DNA from: Clostridia bacterium
Lineage (GTDB): Bacteria; Bacillota; Clostridia; Christensenellales; UBA1242
Direction of reading: 5' to 3'
NCBI GenBank assembly: GCA_017650795.1
Contig: JAGCEE010000328.1
Location: 1-10,540 of the forward strand
DNA: 10,540 nt
The translations under genes and the position numbers were made by a program. The notes beneath the pieces are model-generated. The model made no database searches. It saw only the letters and a list, made by a program, of their open reading frames with translations, and had not been told where the DNA came from. Of the stretch, positions 1-6,125 are shown in pieces. Numbering within the stretch: position 1 is the stretch's first letter; every line of letters begins with the position of its first letter.

Positions 1-239
1 TGCCTATATGGGTGAATACCTCTTGCAAGCCAAACTGTTTCTACTGCTCCACATTCGGTTTTGCCACTTCTATTTCCACCAAACACCCACCTATTTTTTT
101 TGTTGCACATATGAAATGCTAATTGTTTTAGGTGTTTTATTTTGCCTGTGTTATAGCCTGCTAATTTGCCACATATTTCCATCTTTGATTTTTTATCTTT
201 AAGCATATCTAGTTTTTTTAATATTTCTGTTTTTTTCAT
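1..239 (-). CDS. Phage-type terminase large subunit, N-terminal part (runs off the left edge)
   Basis: Reading leftwards from ATG at 239-237 gives 79 uninterrupted codons to the window edge; the gene is partial at its 3' end. A lysine-rich N-terminal helix (about residues 1-45) is followed by the segment RWVFGGNRSGKTECGA (residues 50-65). GGNRSGKT is a Walker A loop in the form typical of terminase large subunits, the ATPases that pump phage DNA into the capsid. The C-terminal nuclease domain would lie outside the window. A ribosome site AAAGGTGG ends about 12 bases before the start. The gene diverges from the SH3-like gene, with about 60 bases between them. It could belong to a prophage, a remnant or a gene transfer agent; nothing else visible here is structural phage. 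The P-loop family is clear, and terminase is the best match by motif and context. Confidence 0.8.
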   Translation of the reverse strand, partial: MKKTEILKKLDMLKDKKSKMEICGKLAGYNTGKIKHLKQLAFHMCNKKNRWVFGGNRSGKTECGAVETVWLARGIHPYR

Positions 240-302
240 TTTTGTTATTTTTCCACCTTTTATTCGCTATTTTTTCAAAAATGTATAAATAAAGATAGCA
301 TC

Positions 303-1166
303 ATGAGTGTTAAACTTAAACGCATGAAGCTATCTATAAAAATATTGTTTTTAACGATTTTGATTATGCTTTTTTGCCAAAACTCTTTTAGCGCATTTGC
401 AAGTCAAGAAAGCCTAACGTATTATGCAAGGGTTATGGAAAACGGTGTTGCTTTTTATCAATCGCCTACTGATGACGATGTTATCTTTGTTTTGCCAAAA
501 TCATATTTTGTGGAACTACTAAATACAAGTGGCGACTATTATTATGCCAGATACATAGATATTTTGGGCTATGTAAAAAAAGATGAAGTAAAAGCAGTTG
601 TTGGCACGCCAAGCTCGCCTTTTTTAAAAAATATTTCTTTTAGAGTTTTTGTTCCTAGTGGTGCAAATCTTCGTTCTAGTCCAAAGAACAGTGGTGCAAA
701 CAATTTAATATGCTCCATACCTTTTTTAGACTCTAATATTTCGTACTATGGCGAAATAGAGGGCGAAGAGTCTATTTCTAAAAAAGGAACAACATGGTAC
801 TATTGCAAATATTACAACAACAATTCTTTATATGTTGGATATGTATATGCACCACTATGTGATTGCGTAGATACAATAACCGAAAACACCGAAGAATTGG
901 AGTATATGCAAGGCGAGCTATCGTTTTCTTTAACCTCTGTTCAAACAAGCACCGACCCAATGACCGGAATGTCTCAAACAGCGCAAACGCTTATTATTGT
1001 TGCAATAAGCCTGCCTTGTTTGCTTTTTATTTACTTATTATTTAAACCAACAATGATTGCAGAAACAAAATCCGAAAGTGGCACCAAAACAAAAAGACAA
1101 AAGAAAAAAATATCAAGACTAAAAAAGTCGGATTATTTTGAGTTTAATGATGATGATTTAAACTAA
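303..1166 (+). CDS. Membrane-anchored protein with extracytoplasmic SH3-like domains
   Basis: This 287-residue protein has a basic N-terminus and a hydrophobic signal segment (about residues 8-32, ending near SAFAS), so it is probably exported. Residues about 40-100 and 112-192 look like two bacterial SH3-like modules: the second carries the characteristic GANLRSSP motif (119-126), and both end in a GYV segment. A single transmembrane helix (about 227-248) follows, then a lysine-rich cytosolic tail with an acidic end. The expected topology is SH3 modules outside and tail inside. Such modules usually bind cell-wall peptidoglycan or help anchor envelope proteins; no catalytic domain is visible. 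The start at 303 was kept although its ribosome site is weak; an ATG at 324 would give the same signal peptide. The gene is convergent with the regulator downstream, leaving only 6 bases between the stop codons. The specific function is unknown. Confidence 0.8.
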   Translation: MSVKLKRMKLSIKILFLTILIMLFCQNSFSAFASQESLTYYARVMENGVAFYQSPTDDDVIFVLPKSYFVELLNTSGDYYYARYIDILGYVKKDEVKAVVGTPSSPFLKNISFRVFVPSGANLRSSPKNSGANNLICSIPFLDSNISYYGEIEGEESISKKGTTWYYCKYYNNNSLYVGYVYAPLCDCVDTITENTEELEYMQGELSFSLTSVQTSTDPMTGMSQTAQTLIIVAISLPCLLFIYLLFKPTMIAETKSESGTKTKRQKKKISRLKKSDYFEFNDDDLN

Positions 1167-1172
1167 AAATCA

Positions 1173-1757
1173 TTATGCCAACTTAATATTTTTTGCACCC
1201 AAATATGTATCGTACTTATATTTTTTTTCGTAAGCGCCATTGTTGCAATTTTCTGCAAACATTGGCGCTTTGTTGTTATTTTCCTTTGCTTGTAATTTTT
1301 TAAAAATACAGCCAATAAAACTATCACAAAAAAATTTTATTTCCATTTTTTCTTTATTAAAGCCAAATTCTTCCATTTTTATTGCCACATCAATAAATGC
1401 TTTGTTAATTTTTCTAAACATAGTTCGTTCTGATATCTTTAACACACTTGTTATCTGCTCATTTTTAAGACACTGAATATATTTAAAAATCAAAACCTTG
1501 CTTAATTTTTCACTTATTGAAGACAATATTTTTTCAACCAAAACTTTTATGTTAATGTAATCTAATTTTCTTTGAGATAAATCAATAATTTCTCTTGAAA
1601 CATTGTGCACAGAATTTACTTTTTCAAAAAAACTTGTTTGATAAAAAGAATTATTAGCAATTTGTTTTATCTGTTTATCCAAAGCTCCGCACATTCTTTC
1701 TAAATACCTATAAGACAGAATAATGCTCTTTGCCCAATAAATTTTTTCCTTATTCAT
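1173..1757 (-). CDS. Sigma-70 region-4-like helix-turn-helix regulator
   Basis: This is a 194-residue protein read from ATG at 1757. That start was chosen over an upstream TTG at 1772 because the run GGGGGAG, a strong ribosome site, lies 6 bases before the ATG and would overlap the TTG start. Residues about 55-95 are helical and lead into a helix-turn-helix (about 82-122: the stretch SEKLSKVLIFKYIQ, then NEQITSVLKISERTMFRKIN) arranged like sigma-70 region 4 or the ArpU-type late regulators of Firmicutes phages. No sigma region 2 is recognisable, so it is more likely a DNA-binding regulator than a full sigma factor. The tail after about residue 157 is Asn/Lys-rich and may be an extension. Upstream lies a promoter flanked by two LexA-like operators, with a leader of about 330 bases. 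The fold assignment is moderately secure; the target genes are unknown. Confidence 0.7.
   Translation of the reverse strand: MNKEKIYWAKSIILSYRYLERMCGALDKQIKQIANNSFYQTSFFEKVNSVHNVSREIIDLSQRKLDYINIKVLVEKILSSISEKLSKVLIFKYIQCLKNEQITSVLKISERTMFRKINKAFIDVAIKMEEFGFNKEKMEIKFFCDSFIGCIFKKLQAKENNNKAPMFAENCNNGAYEKKYKYDTYLGAKNIKLA
1232..1270 (+). terminator. Long hairpin inside the 3' end of the regulator gene; possible terminator for the SH3-like gene
   Basis: The arms AAGCGCCA (1232-1239) and TGGCGCTT (1263-1270) pair perfectly. Inside them TTGCA (1243-1247) pairs with TGCAA (1254-1258) around a 6-base loop. The downstream plus-strand sequence TGTTGTTATTTT is T-rich but interrupted. The hairpin lies 66 bases after the SH3-like stop codon, so it could end that transcript. 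It also lies within codons of the convergent regulator, so it may be partly coincidental. Confidence 0.35.
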
Positions 1758-1847
1758 TAAAATCTCCCCCAATTATTATGTTTTATAGTACAACCCAATT
1801 TTTAAATAATACTTATTTTTATTTTTGATTTTTTGCAAAAAACAAAT

Positions 1848-1949
1848 TTAAAAGAAAAATACAAATACCTCCCTTATCTGTATAATTCCAATTACAAGTA
1901 TTATCTTTTTATCGGCAAGTTTAATAAACAAACAAATGTGAATTGGCAC
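1848..1949 (-). CDS. Possible 33-residue hydrophobic peptide
   Basis: A GTG at 1949 opens a 33-codon frame ending in TAA at 1848. A purine-rich site AAGAGGGG (1956-1963) lies 6 bases before the start, which is good spacing. The peptide is strongly hydrophobic, with a run KKIILVIGIIQIREVFVFFF at residues 14-33, and would most likely sit in the membrane if made. It lies downstream of both candidate promoters and upstream of the regulator. It could be a small membrane peptide, a leader peptide, or a chance ORF in AT-rich DNA. No family is recognised. Confidence is low because of the length, the GTG start and the biased base composition. Confidence 0.25.
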   Translation of the reverse strand: MPIHICLFIKLADKKIILVIGIIQIREVFVFFF

Positions 1950-1986
1950 AAGCAACCCCTCTTCTTTATTACCACCTCACAAAATA

Positions 1987-2016
1987 AGTTTACTTACAAA
2001 AACCGACAAAAGTCAA
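1987..2016 (-). promoter_or_regulatory. Candidate second sigma-A promoter
   Basis: TTGACT (2011-2016) and TAAACT (1987-1992) are separated by 18 bases. The start would fall near 1980, about 30 bases before the small GTG ORF. It is weaker than the promoter at 2098-2126 and has no operator on it. Confidence 0.35.
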
Positions 2017-2081
2017 CACATTTAAATACTTTTGTACAAATGTATAAATATTTGAATAAATATCGGCATCAAGATTGCAAT

Positions 2082-2099
2082 ATAAAACATATGTTCTAT
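2082..2099. promoter_or_regulatory. LexA-like operator, copy overlapping the transcription start
   Basis: The minus-strand sequence ATAGAACATATGTTTTAT is an 18-bp palindrome with one mismatched pair. Its core GAACATATGTTT fits the Gram-positive LexA box (GAAC-N4-GTTC type; B. subtilis form CGAACRNRYGTTYC) at most positions. It covers the last base or two of the -10 box and the expected start site, a classic repressor position. An identical copy lies at 2133-2150, 51 bp away centre to centre. Confidence 0.65.
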
Positions 2100-2126
2100 T
2101 TTAGGCTTAACATTTGCATTTGTCAA
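2098..2126 (-). promoter_or_regulatory. Strong sigma-A promoter reading toward the regulator gene
   Basis: A perfect -35 box TTGACA (2121-2126) and a -10 box TAAAAT (2098-2103) are separated by exactly 17 bases, placing the start near 2091. The promoter sits between two identical operator palindromes. It reads left into the long leader and then the helix-turn-helix regulator. Confidence 0.75.
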
Positions 2127-2132
2127 GAATAA

Positions 2133-2150
2133 ATAAAACATATGTTCTAT
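2133..2150. promoter_or_regulatory. LexA-like operator, copy just upstream of the -35 box
   Basis: This is an exact second copy of the 18-bp palindrome at 2082-2099. It ends 7 bp upstream of the -35 box and begins 11 bp after the groEL stop codon. The 51-bp spacing is close to five helical turns, so both sites would face the same side of the DNA. Confidence 0.65.
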
Positions 2151-2161
2151 AATTTATTAAT

Positions 2162-3778
2162 TTATGCGTATGGATTATCGATTGGTTCTTTTTTGTCCTC
2201 CTTTTCGTCCACAACAAGTACTTCGGTTGTAAGCAATGCCCCAGCCACACTGGAAGCATTAAACAATGCAGTTCTTGCAACTTTGGTTGGGTCTATTATT
2301 CCGCCGTCTACCATGTTTTTAAACTCGTCTGATAGCGCATCGTATCCGTAATCGTTTTCGTCTATATGAGCATAAAGGTTTTTAAGTATTTCTTCACCAT
2401 TTTTACCACAATTTTTTGCTATTTGTAAGATTGGTGATTCTATTGCTTTTAAAACTATTTCGGCACCTAATTTTTCGTCACCCGAAAGGTACTTAATTTT
2501 TTCTTTTAAAGCTGGGGTTGTTTTAATATATGCCGTTCCACCACCGGCAATAATACCCTCGGCACTTGCAGCCCTTGTGGCAGACAAAGCATCTTCTATT
2601 CTGAGTTTTTTCTCTTTCATTTCAACTTCGGTTGGTGCGCCAACTTTAATAACTGCAACGCCACCAGCAAGTTTTGCAAGCCTTTCGGTTAATTTTTCTT
2701 TTTCGTACTCGCTTTTTTCTTGCGATAGTTGAGTTCTTATACTATTTATTCGGCTATCTATTTGGTCCTTGCTACCTGCGCCCTCTACTATAGTGGTATT
2801 GTCCTTTGTAATTTCAACTCTTTTTGCTCTACCGAGCATATCTAGTGTTATTGTTTTTAAGTCCACGCCCATTTCGTCACTTATATATGTTCCACCGCTT
2901 ATTATGGCTATATCGCCAAGCAAAGCTTTTCTTCTATCACCAAAACTTGGTGCTTTTACGGCAACACAATTAAATGTGCCTCGCATTTTGTTTAGTATTA
3001 GTGTTGCAAGTGCTTCGCCCTCAACATCATCGGCAATAATAAGCAGTTTATCGCCCGTTTTTACTATTTGTTCCAATATTGGAAGCAATTCTTGAATACT
3101 AGATATTTTTTTATCGGTTATTAGTATATATGGATTGTCTAACTCGGCAATCATTTTATCGGTGTTTGTGCACATATAGGCAGATAAATAACCTCTATCA
3201 AATTGCATGCCCTGAGCAACCGAAAGTTCGGTTGTTAGTGTTTGGCTTTCTTCTAGGGTTATAACACCGTCTTTTCCAACTTTTTCCATTGCAGTTGCAA
3301 TTAGTTTTCCAACATCTTCATCTCCTGCCGATATACTTGCAACTTGCGCAATTTCTTTTGAACTGCTAACCGGAATAGAAATCTCGGAAAGTTTTTCACA
3401 AACAATGTTTGTTGCTTGCTCTATACCTTTTCTTAATATTATTGGATTAGAGCCATTATCTAAACATTTTAAGCCTTCGTTTATTATTGCCTGAGCAAGC
3501 ACGCTTGCCGTTGTTGTTCCATCACCTGCAACATCGTTGGTTTTTATGCTAACCTCTTTAACTAATTCGGCTCCCATGTTTTCAAAAGCGTCAGCAAGTT
3601 CTATTTCTTTGGCTATTGTCACACCGTCATTTGTAATTAGTGGAGTGGCAAGTTTTTTTTCTAAAACAACATTTCTCCCTTTTGGTCCAAGTGTTATTTT
3701 TACTGCATCAACAAGAGCATCAACGCCCGACTTTAATGCACACCTTGCCTCTTTTCCAAATTTTAATTGTTTAGCCAT
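2162..3778 (-). CDS. groEL: Chaperonin GroEL (Hsp60)
   Basis: This 538-residue cytosolic chaperonin subunit forms the double-ring ATP-driven folding chamber with GroES as lid. The sequence is canonical: TLGPKGRNVVLE (29-40), NDGVTIAKEIEL (50-61), the ATP-site loop GDGTTT (85-90), and the hydrolytic aspartate D396 in RIEDALSATRAA followed by EGIIAGGGTAY (408-417). The length is near the usual 540. The C-terminus ends in a charged stretch and NPYA, without the Gly-Gly-Met repeat tail of many GroELs. ATG at 3778 is preceded by AGGAGG (3785-3790) with 6 bases of spacing, and the start overlaps the end of groES by 8 bases. This implies tight co-translation. No terminator is visible after the stop. 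Confidence 0.98.
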   Translation of the reverse strand: MAKQLKFGKEARCALKSGVDALVDAVKITLGPKGRNVVLEKKLATPLITNDGVTIAKEIELADAFENMGAELVKEVSIKTNDVAGDGTTTASVLAQAIINEGLKCLDNGSNPIILRKGIEQATNIVCEKLSEISIPVSSSKEIAQVASISAGDEDVGKLIATAMEKVGKDGVITLEESQTLTTELSVAQGMQFDRGYLSAYMCTNTDKMIAELDNPYILITDKKISSIQELLPILEQIVKTGDKLLIIADDVEGEALATLILNKMRGTFNCVAVKAPSFGDRRKALLGDIAIISGGTYISDEMGVDLKTITLDMLGRAKRVEITKDNTTIVEGAGSKDQIDSRINSIRTQLSQEKSEYEKEKLTERLAKLAGGVAVIKVGAPTEVEMKEKKLRIEDALSATRAASAEGIIAGGGTAYIKTTPALKEKIKYLSGDEKLGAEIVLKAIESPILQIAKNCGKNGEEILKNLYAHIDENDYGYDALSDEFKNMVDGGIIDPTKVARTALFNASSVAGALLTTEVLVVDEKEDKKEPIDNPYA

Positions 3779-4070
3779 TATTGTCCTCCTTTATTACTGC
3801 CAAAATATCTGTTTGTTTAATTATTAGTAAATCTTCGTTATTATACTTAAACTCGGTTCCTGCAAATTTGGAAAACAGCACCCTATCACCCTTGCAGACC
3901 TGCATTACAACATCTTTGCCGTCTATATTTCCACCCTCGCCAACAGCAACAACGGTTGCAATTTGTGATTTTTCTCTGCTCATGTCTGGAAGAAATATGC
4001 CACCAACATTTGTGGTCTGCTCTTTTTCAATCTTTAATACAACTCTGTCAAAAAGTGGTTTTATGTTCAT
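3771..4070 (-). CDS. groES: Co-chaperonin GroES (Hsp10)
   Basis: This 99-residue protein caps GroEL. It starts with the typical IKPLFDRVV segment (3-11). The mobile loop that binds GroEL (about 16-34) has the hydrophobic tripeptide IFL (25-27), and the roof loop is GEGGNIDGK (44-52). The second half holds the usual GDRVLFSKFAGTE strand region, and the length is normal. ATG at 4070 is preceded by AAAGGAG with 6 bases of spacing. The 165 bases upstream contain no CIRCE element (the TTAGCACTC inverted repeat bound by HrcA) that I can see, so regulation of this pair is unclear. A possible -35/-10 pair (TTGTCA then AATACT, 17 bases apart) lies just after uppP but is weak. Confidence 0.97.
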   Translation of the reverse strand: MNIKPLFDRVVLKIEKEQTTNVGGIFLPDMSREKSQIATVVAVGEGGNIDGKDVVMQVCKGDRVLFSKFAGTEFKYNNEDLLIIKQTDILAVIKEDNNG

Positions 4071-4199
4071 TTTTTACTCCTTTATTTTTGATTTTAACAC
4101 ATTTTAATATTATTTAATAGCAAAATTTTAATTTTATTGACTTGTATTTTTTATTTGTTTTACAGGCAACCTTTTGCTATTCGTGAATAATCTACACTA

Positions 4200-4222
4200 A
4201 AAGTATTAAAACTCAATACTTT
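4200..4222 (-). terminator. Weak hairpin after uppP, possible terminator
   Basis: AAAGTATT and AATACTTT form an 8-bp AT-rich stem around a 7-base loop, 13 bases beyond the uppP stop on the minus strand. Only a short T run follows, so any termination would be inefficient. Confidence 0.25.
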
Positions 4223-4235
4223 AATGACAAAATAT

Positions 4236-5075
4236 TTAAAATATTACAAAAAACGACAAAATGGAAACAAATACCAAATACACAACAAATGGCATTAGTG
4301 AATGTTTTGATACAAACTTTAGCATAAACCTTGCACTAAATATTCCAACAAGCGTGGCAATCAAAAAACCAACCAGCAAGTCGTACCAATTAAAAGATAA
4401 AGCCATGCCACTTGAATAAAAATCATAAATTTCAAAAACAAGACTGGCAAGTATTATTGGAATACTCATTAAAAACGAAAACCTTGCAACATCTTCTCTG
4501 TTTTCTTTTGCAATAAGCCCACCACAGATAGTAAAACCACTCCTAGATATTCCCGGGAGCACTGCCACGCCTTGCATAATGCCCATAATAATTGCTGTTT
4601 TATAACCAATGTTTATTTGACTAGCACTTAAATCTATTTTTGGATCATTTTTGTAATAATGATTTTGTTGAGTTGGCAATGTACTACTTATTGTGTTTTT
4701 GTTGCCATTTTTATTTAATATTTCGCAAAGAAGAATAACAAATGCAGTTACCATAAAACAAAAAGGAAGGTATTTACCTAAAAATGCATCTTTAAAAATA
4801 TTTTTAAATACTAAAACGATAATAACTGTTGGTATTGTGGCAACAACAAGTTTTTTTGTAATATTTGAAAATGGATGTTTAAAAAGTCCCAAAACCTCAT
4901 GTTTTAACACATACACAACCGAAATAAGTGTTGCAACATGCAAAATAACAAAAAGCAACAAAAAATCGCCACTGTTTTGCATAATACTATTTATAAGCAC
5001 CAAGTGACCACTAGACGAAATTGGTAAAAACTCACATAATCCCTGCACTATTGCAAGTATTATTACAGTAAACAT
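4236..5075 (-). CDS. uppP: Undecaprenyl-diphosphate phosphatase UppP/BacA
   Basis: This 279-residue polytopic membrane enzyme dephosphorylates undecaprenyl diphosphate, recycling the lipid carrier for peptidoglycan and other wall polymers. Overproduction is known to give bacitracin resistance. Both family signatures are present: QGLCEFLPISSSGHL (11-25), holding the (E/Q)xxxE motif (Q11, E15) and the serine and histidine S21 and H24, and PGISRSG (174-180) with the essential arginine R178. About seven to eight hydrophobic segments are visible. The hydrophilic stretch at about 121-156 is rather long and Asn-rich, probably a loop insertion. ATG at 5075 has GGGGGA 8 bases upstream. It lies between an unrecognised gene and groES, with gaps of 113 and 165 bases, so it may be its own unit. 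Confidence 0.96.
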   Translation of the reverse strand: MFTVIILAIVQGLCEFLPISSSGHLVLINSIMQNSGDFLLLFVILHVATLISVVYVLKHEVLGLFKHPFSNITKKLVVATIPTVIIVLVFKNIFKDAFLGKYLPFCFMVTAFVILLCEILNKNGNKNTISSTLPTQQNHYYKNDPKIDLSASQINIGYKTAIIMGIMQGVAVLPGISRSGFTICGGLIAKENREDVARFSFLMSIPIILASLVFEIYDFYSSGMALSFNWYDLLVGFLIATLVGIFSARFMLKFVSKHSLMPFVVYLVFVSILSFFVIF

Positions 5076-5188
5076 TAAAAAAATCCCCCAAAGATATTTT
5101 AGTCATCTTTAAGAGAATTTATGATATTTAAACTAAATAAAACACAACCATAAGCTAATGCTTTACAAAATAAAAATCCAAATATTAA

Positions 5189-5950
5189 CTAATCATTTTT
5201 TAAATACATTGCTTCCATGGCATCTCTTAGGCTCGTTTCATAAAATCTAAGTCTTTTTACCTGCCTTAAAACATAGCAAAGACCAATTACCATGGCATTT
5301 ACCATTTTTATATCATTTTTTGATATGGCATATTTTATGGTGTCCACCATATATGTAATATCCTCTGCAATTTCGTCTTTAACTTTTGCGTATTCGGTAT
5401 CGCTTTGAATATCTGAGCAAAGTTCGCCTATTACCCTTAAATAATCCTCTGCCTTGCTTGATATTTGTTTTGGCTCTTCGGCTTTTTCGGGTGTTTCGGG
5501 CTTTGGTTTAAACTTGTTAGCGCCATCAATATCAAACAAATATGCTATCGCATTTTTAAAAGGAACAATAACTTGCTCGGCAAAGTTTTCAAACTGTGAT
5601 TTATCGTCATCACTATCAAAATAATCTGCAAGAAGTTGTTTTAAATCTATTTTGTTTTCCTCTATTTCAACAAGCATACAAAAAACAAGTGGTATGATAG
5701 ATGTTTTGTCCTCTGGCATTTTAAAGTTGCCCTTTTTGGTTGGAAGTTTAACCTTTGCTCTGCCCATCTCTTTTTCGTAATTAAACTCTTTTAAACACTC
5801 CGAAATAACCTCGTAAAGTTCTGGGGATTCATTTATTGACTTTAATATATTAGAAACCTTATTGCTAGCAAAAATGAACTTTCCATTTATTAAATCATCA
5901 CAACTGCTCATAAAAGCACTAATACTTACTAATCCTTTGTTTGAAATCAT
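5189..5950 (-). CDS. Unrecognised acidic, mainly helical 253-residue protein
   Basis: I do not recognise this protein. It has no signal peptide or clear membrane segment, so it is probably cytosolic. Three parts can be seen: an N-terminal helical domain (about 1-145) with an acidic patch DYFDSDDDKSQFENFAEQ (109-126); a charged, proline-rich linker (about 147-165, rich in Lys, Pro and Glu); and a C-terminal helical domain (about 167-253) ending with several Arg/Lys residues and Tyr. The two-domain layout with a flexible linker suggests a scaffold or adaptor, but no catalytic motif was found. ATG at 5950 has AGGAG 5 bases upstream. A perfect TTGACA lies at 6026-6031, but the matching -10 position (TAGTGG) is poor. 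It ends in TAG. Confidence 0.8.
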   Translation of the reverse strand: MISNKGLVSISAFMSSCDDLINGKFIFASNKVSNILKSINESPELYEVISECLKEFNYEKEMGRAKVKLPTKKGNFKMPEDKTSIIPLVFCMLVEIEENKIDLKQLLADYFDSDDDKSQFENFAEQVIVPFKNAIAYLFDIDGANKFKPKPETPEKAEEPKQISSKAEDYLRVIGELCSDIQSDTEYAKVKDEIAEDITYMVDTIKYAISKNDIKMVNAMVIGLCYVLRQVKRLRFYETSLRDAMEAMYLKND

Positions 5951-6125
5951 ATTTTCTCCTATTCTTATGTCTATTTTTTGCCCAAAAACAGAATTAAGGC
6001 AACCACTAAAATTAAACTATATATTTGTCAAATGTACGCATAAACACAATTACATTTTTTGTATTTGGTGTTTTTAGTTTTTAATTATTCCTTATTATAA
6101 TTCGTCCGCAATTATTCATTATTAT

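Larger units (their letters stand above)
1758..2161. other. 404-bp gene-poor regulatory region between groEL and the regulator gene
   Basis: No convincing gene of normal size lies here. On the minus strand it contains, in order: an operator copy, a strong sigma-A promoter, a second operator copy over the start site, a weaker second promoter, three purine-rich ribosome-site-like runs (GAGGTGG near 1974-1980, AAGAGGGG at 1956-1963 and AAGGGAGG near 1868-1875), and a possible 33-codon ORF. No intrinsic terminator is visible straight after groEL, so read-through into this region is possible. Confidence 0.6.

Noticed and set aside
47..63. Search for a CRISPR array or tandem repeats anywhere in the window
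   Set aside because: Only the 18-bp operator pair and one 9-bp direct repeat were found; neither is regularly spaced in more than two copies.
8..202. Plus-strand 64-codon frame at the left edge
   Set aside because: It is the shadow of the minus-strand terminase gene, which has a Walker A motif and a ribosome site.
1153..1173. ATGATTT/AAATCAT inverted repeat between the two convergent stop codons
   Set aside because: It is an AT-only-like stem with no adjacent T run; too weak to call a terminator.
1758..1772. TTG start at 1772 for the regulator
   Set aside because: It would overlap the GGGGGAG ribosome site that serves the ATG at 1757.
1833..2132. Plus-strand open frame of 99 codons between the regulator and groEL
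   Set aside because: It needs a TTG start without a ribosome site, has the Lys/Asn/Tyr-rich make-up of untranslated AT-rich DNA, and lies across the minus-strand promoter and operators.
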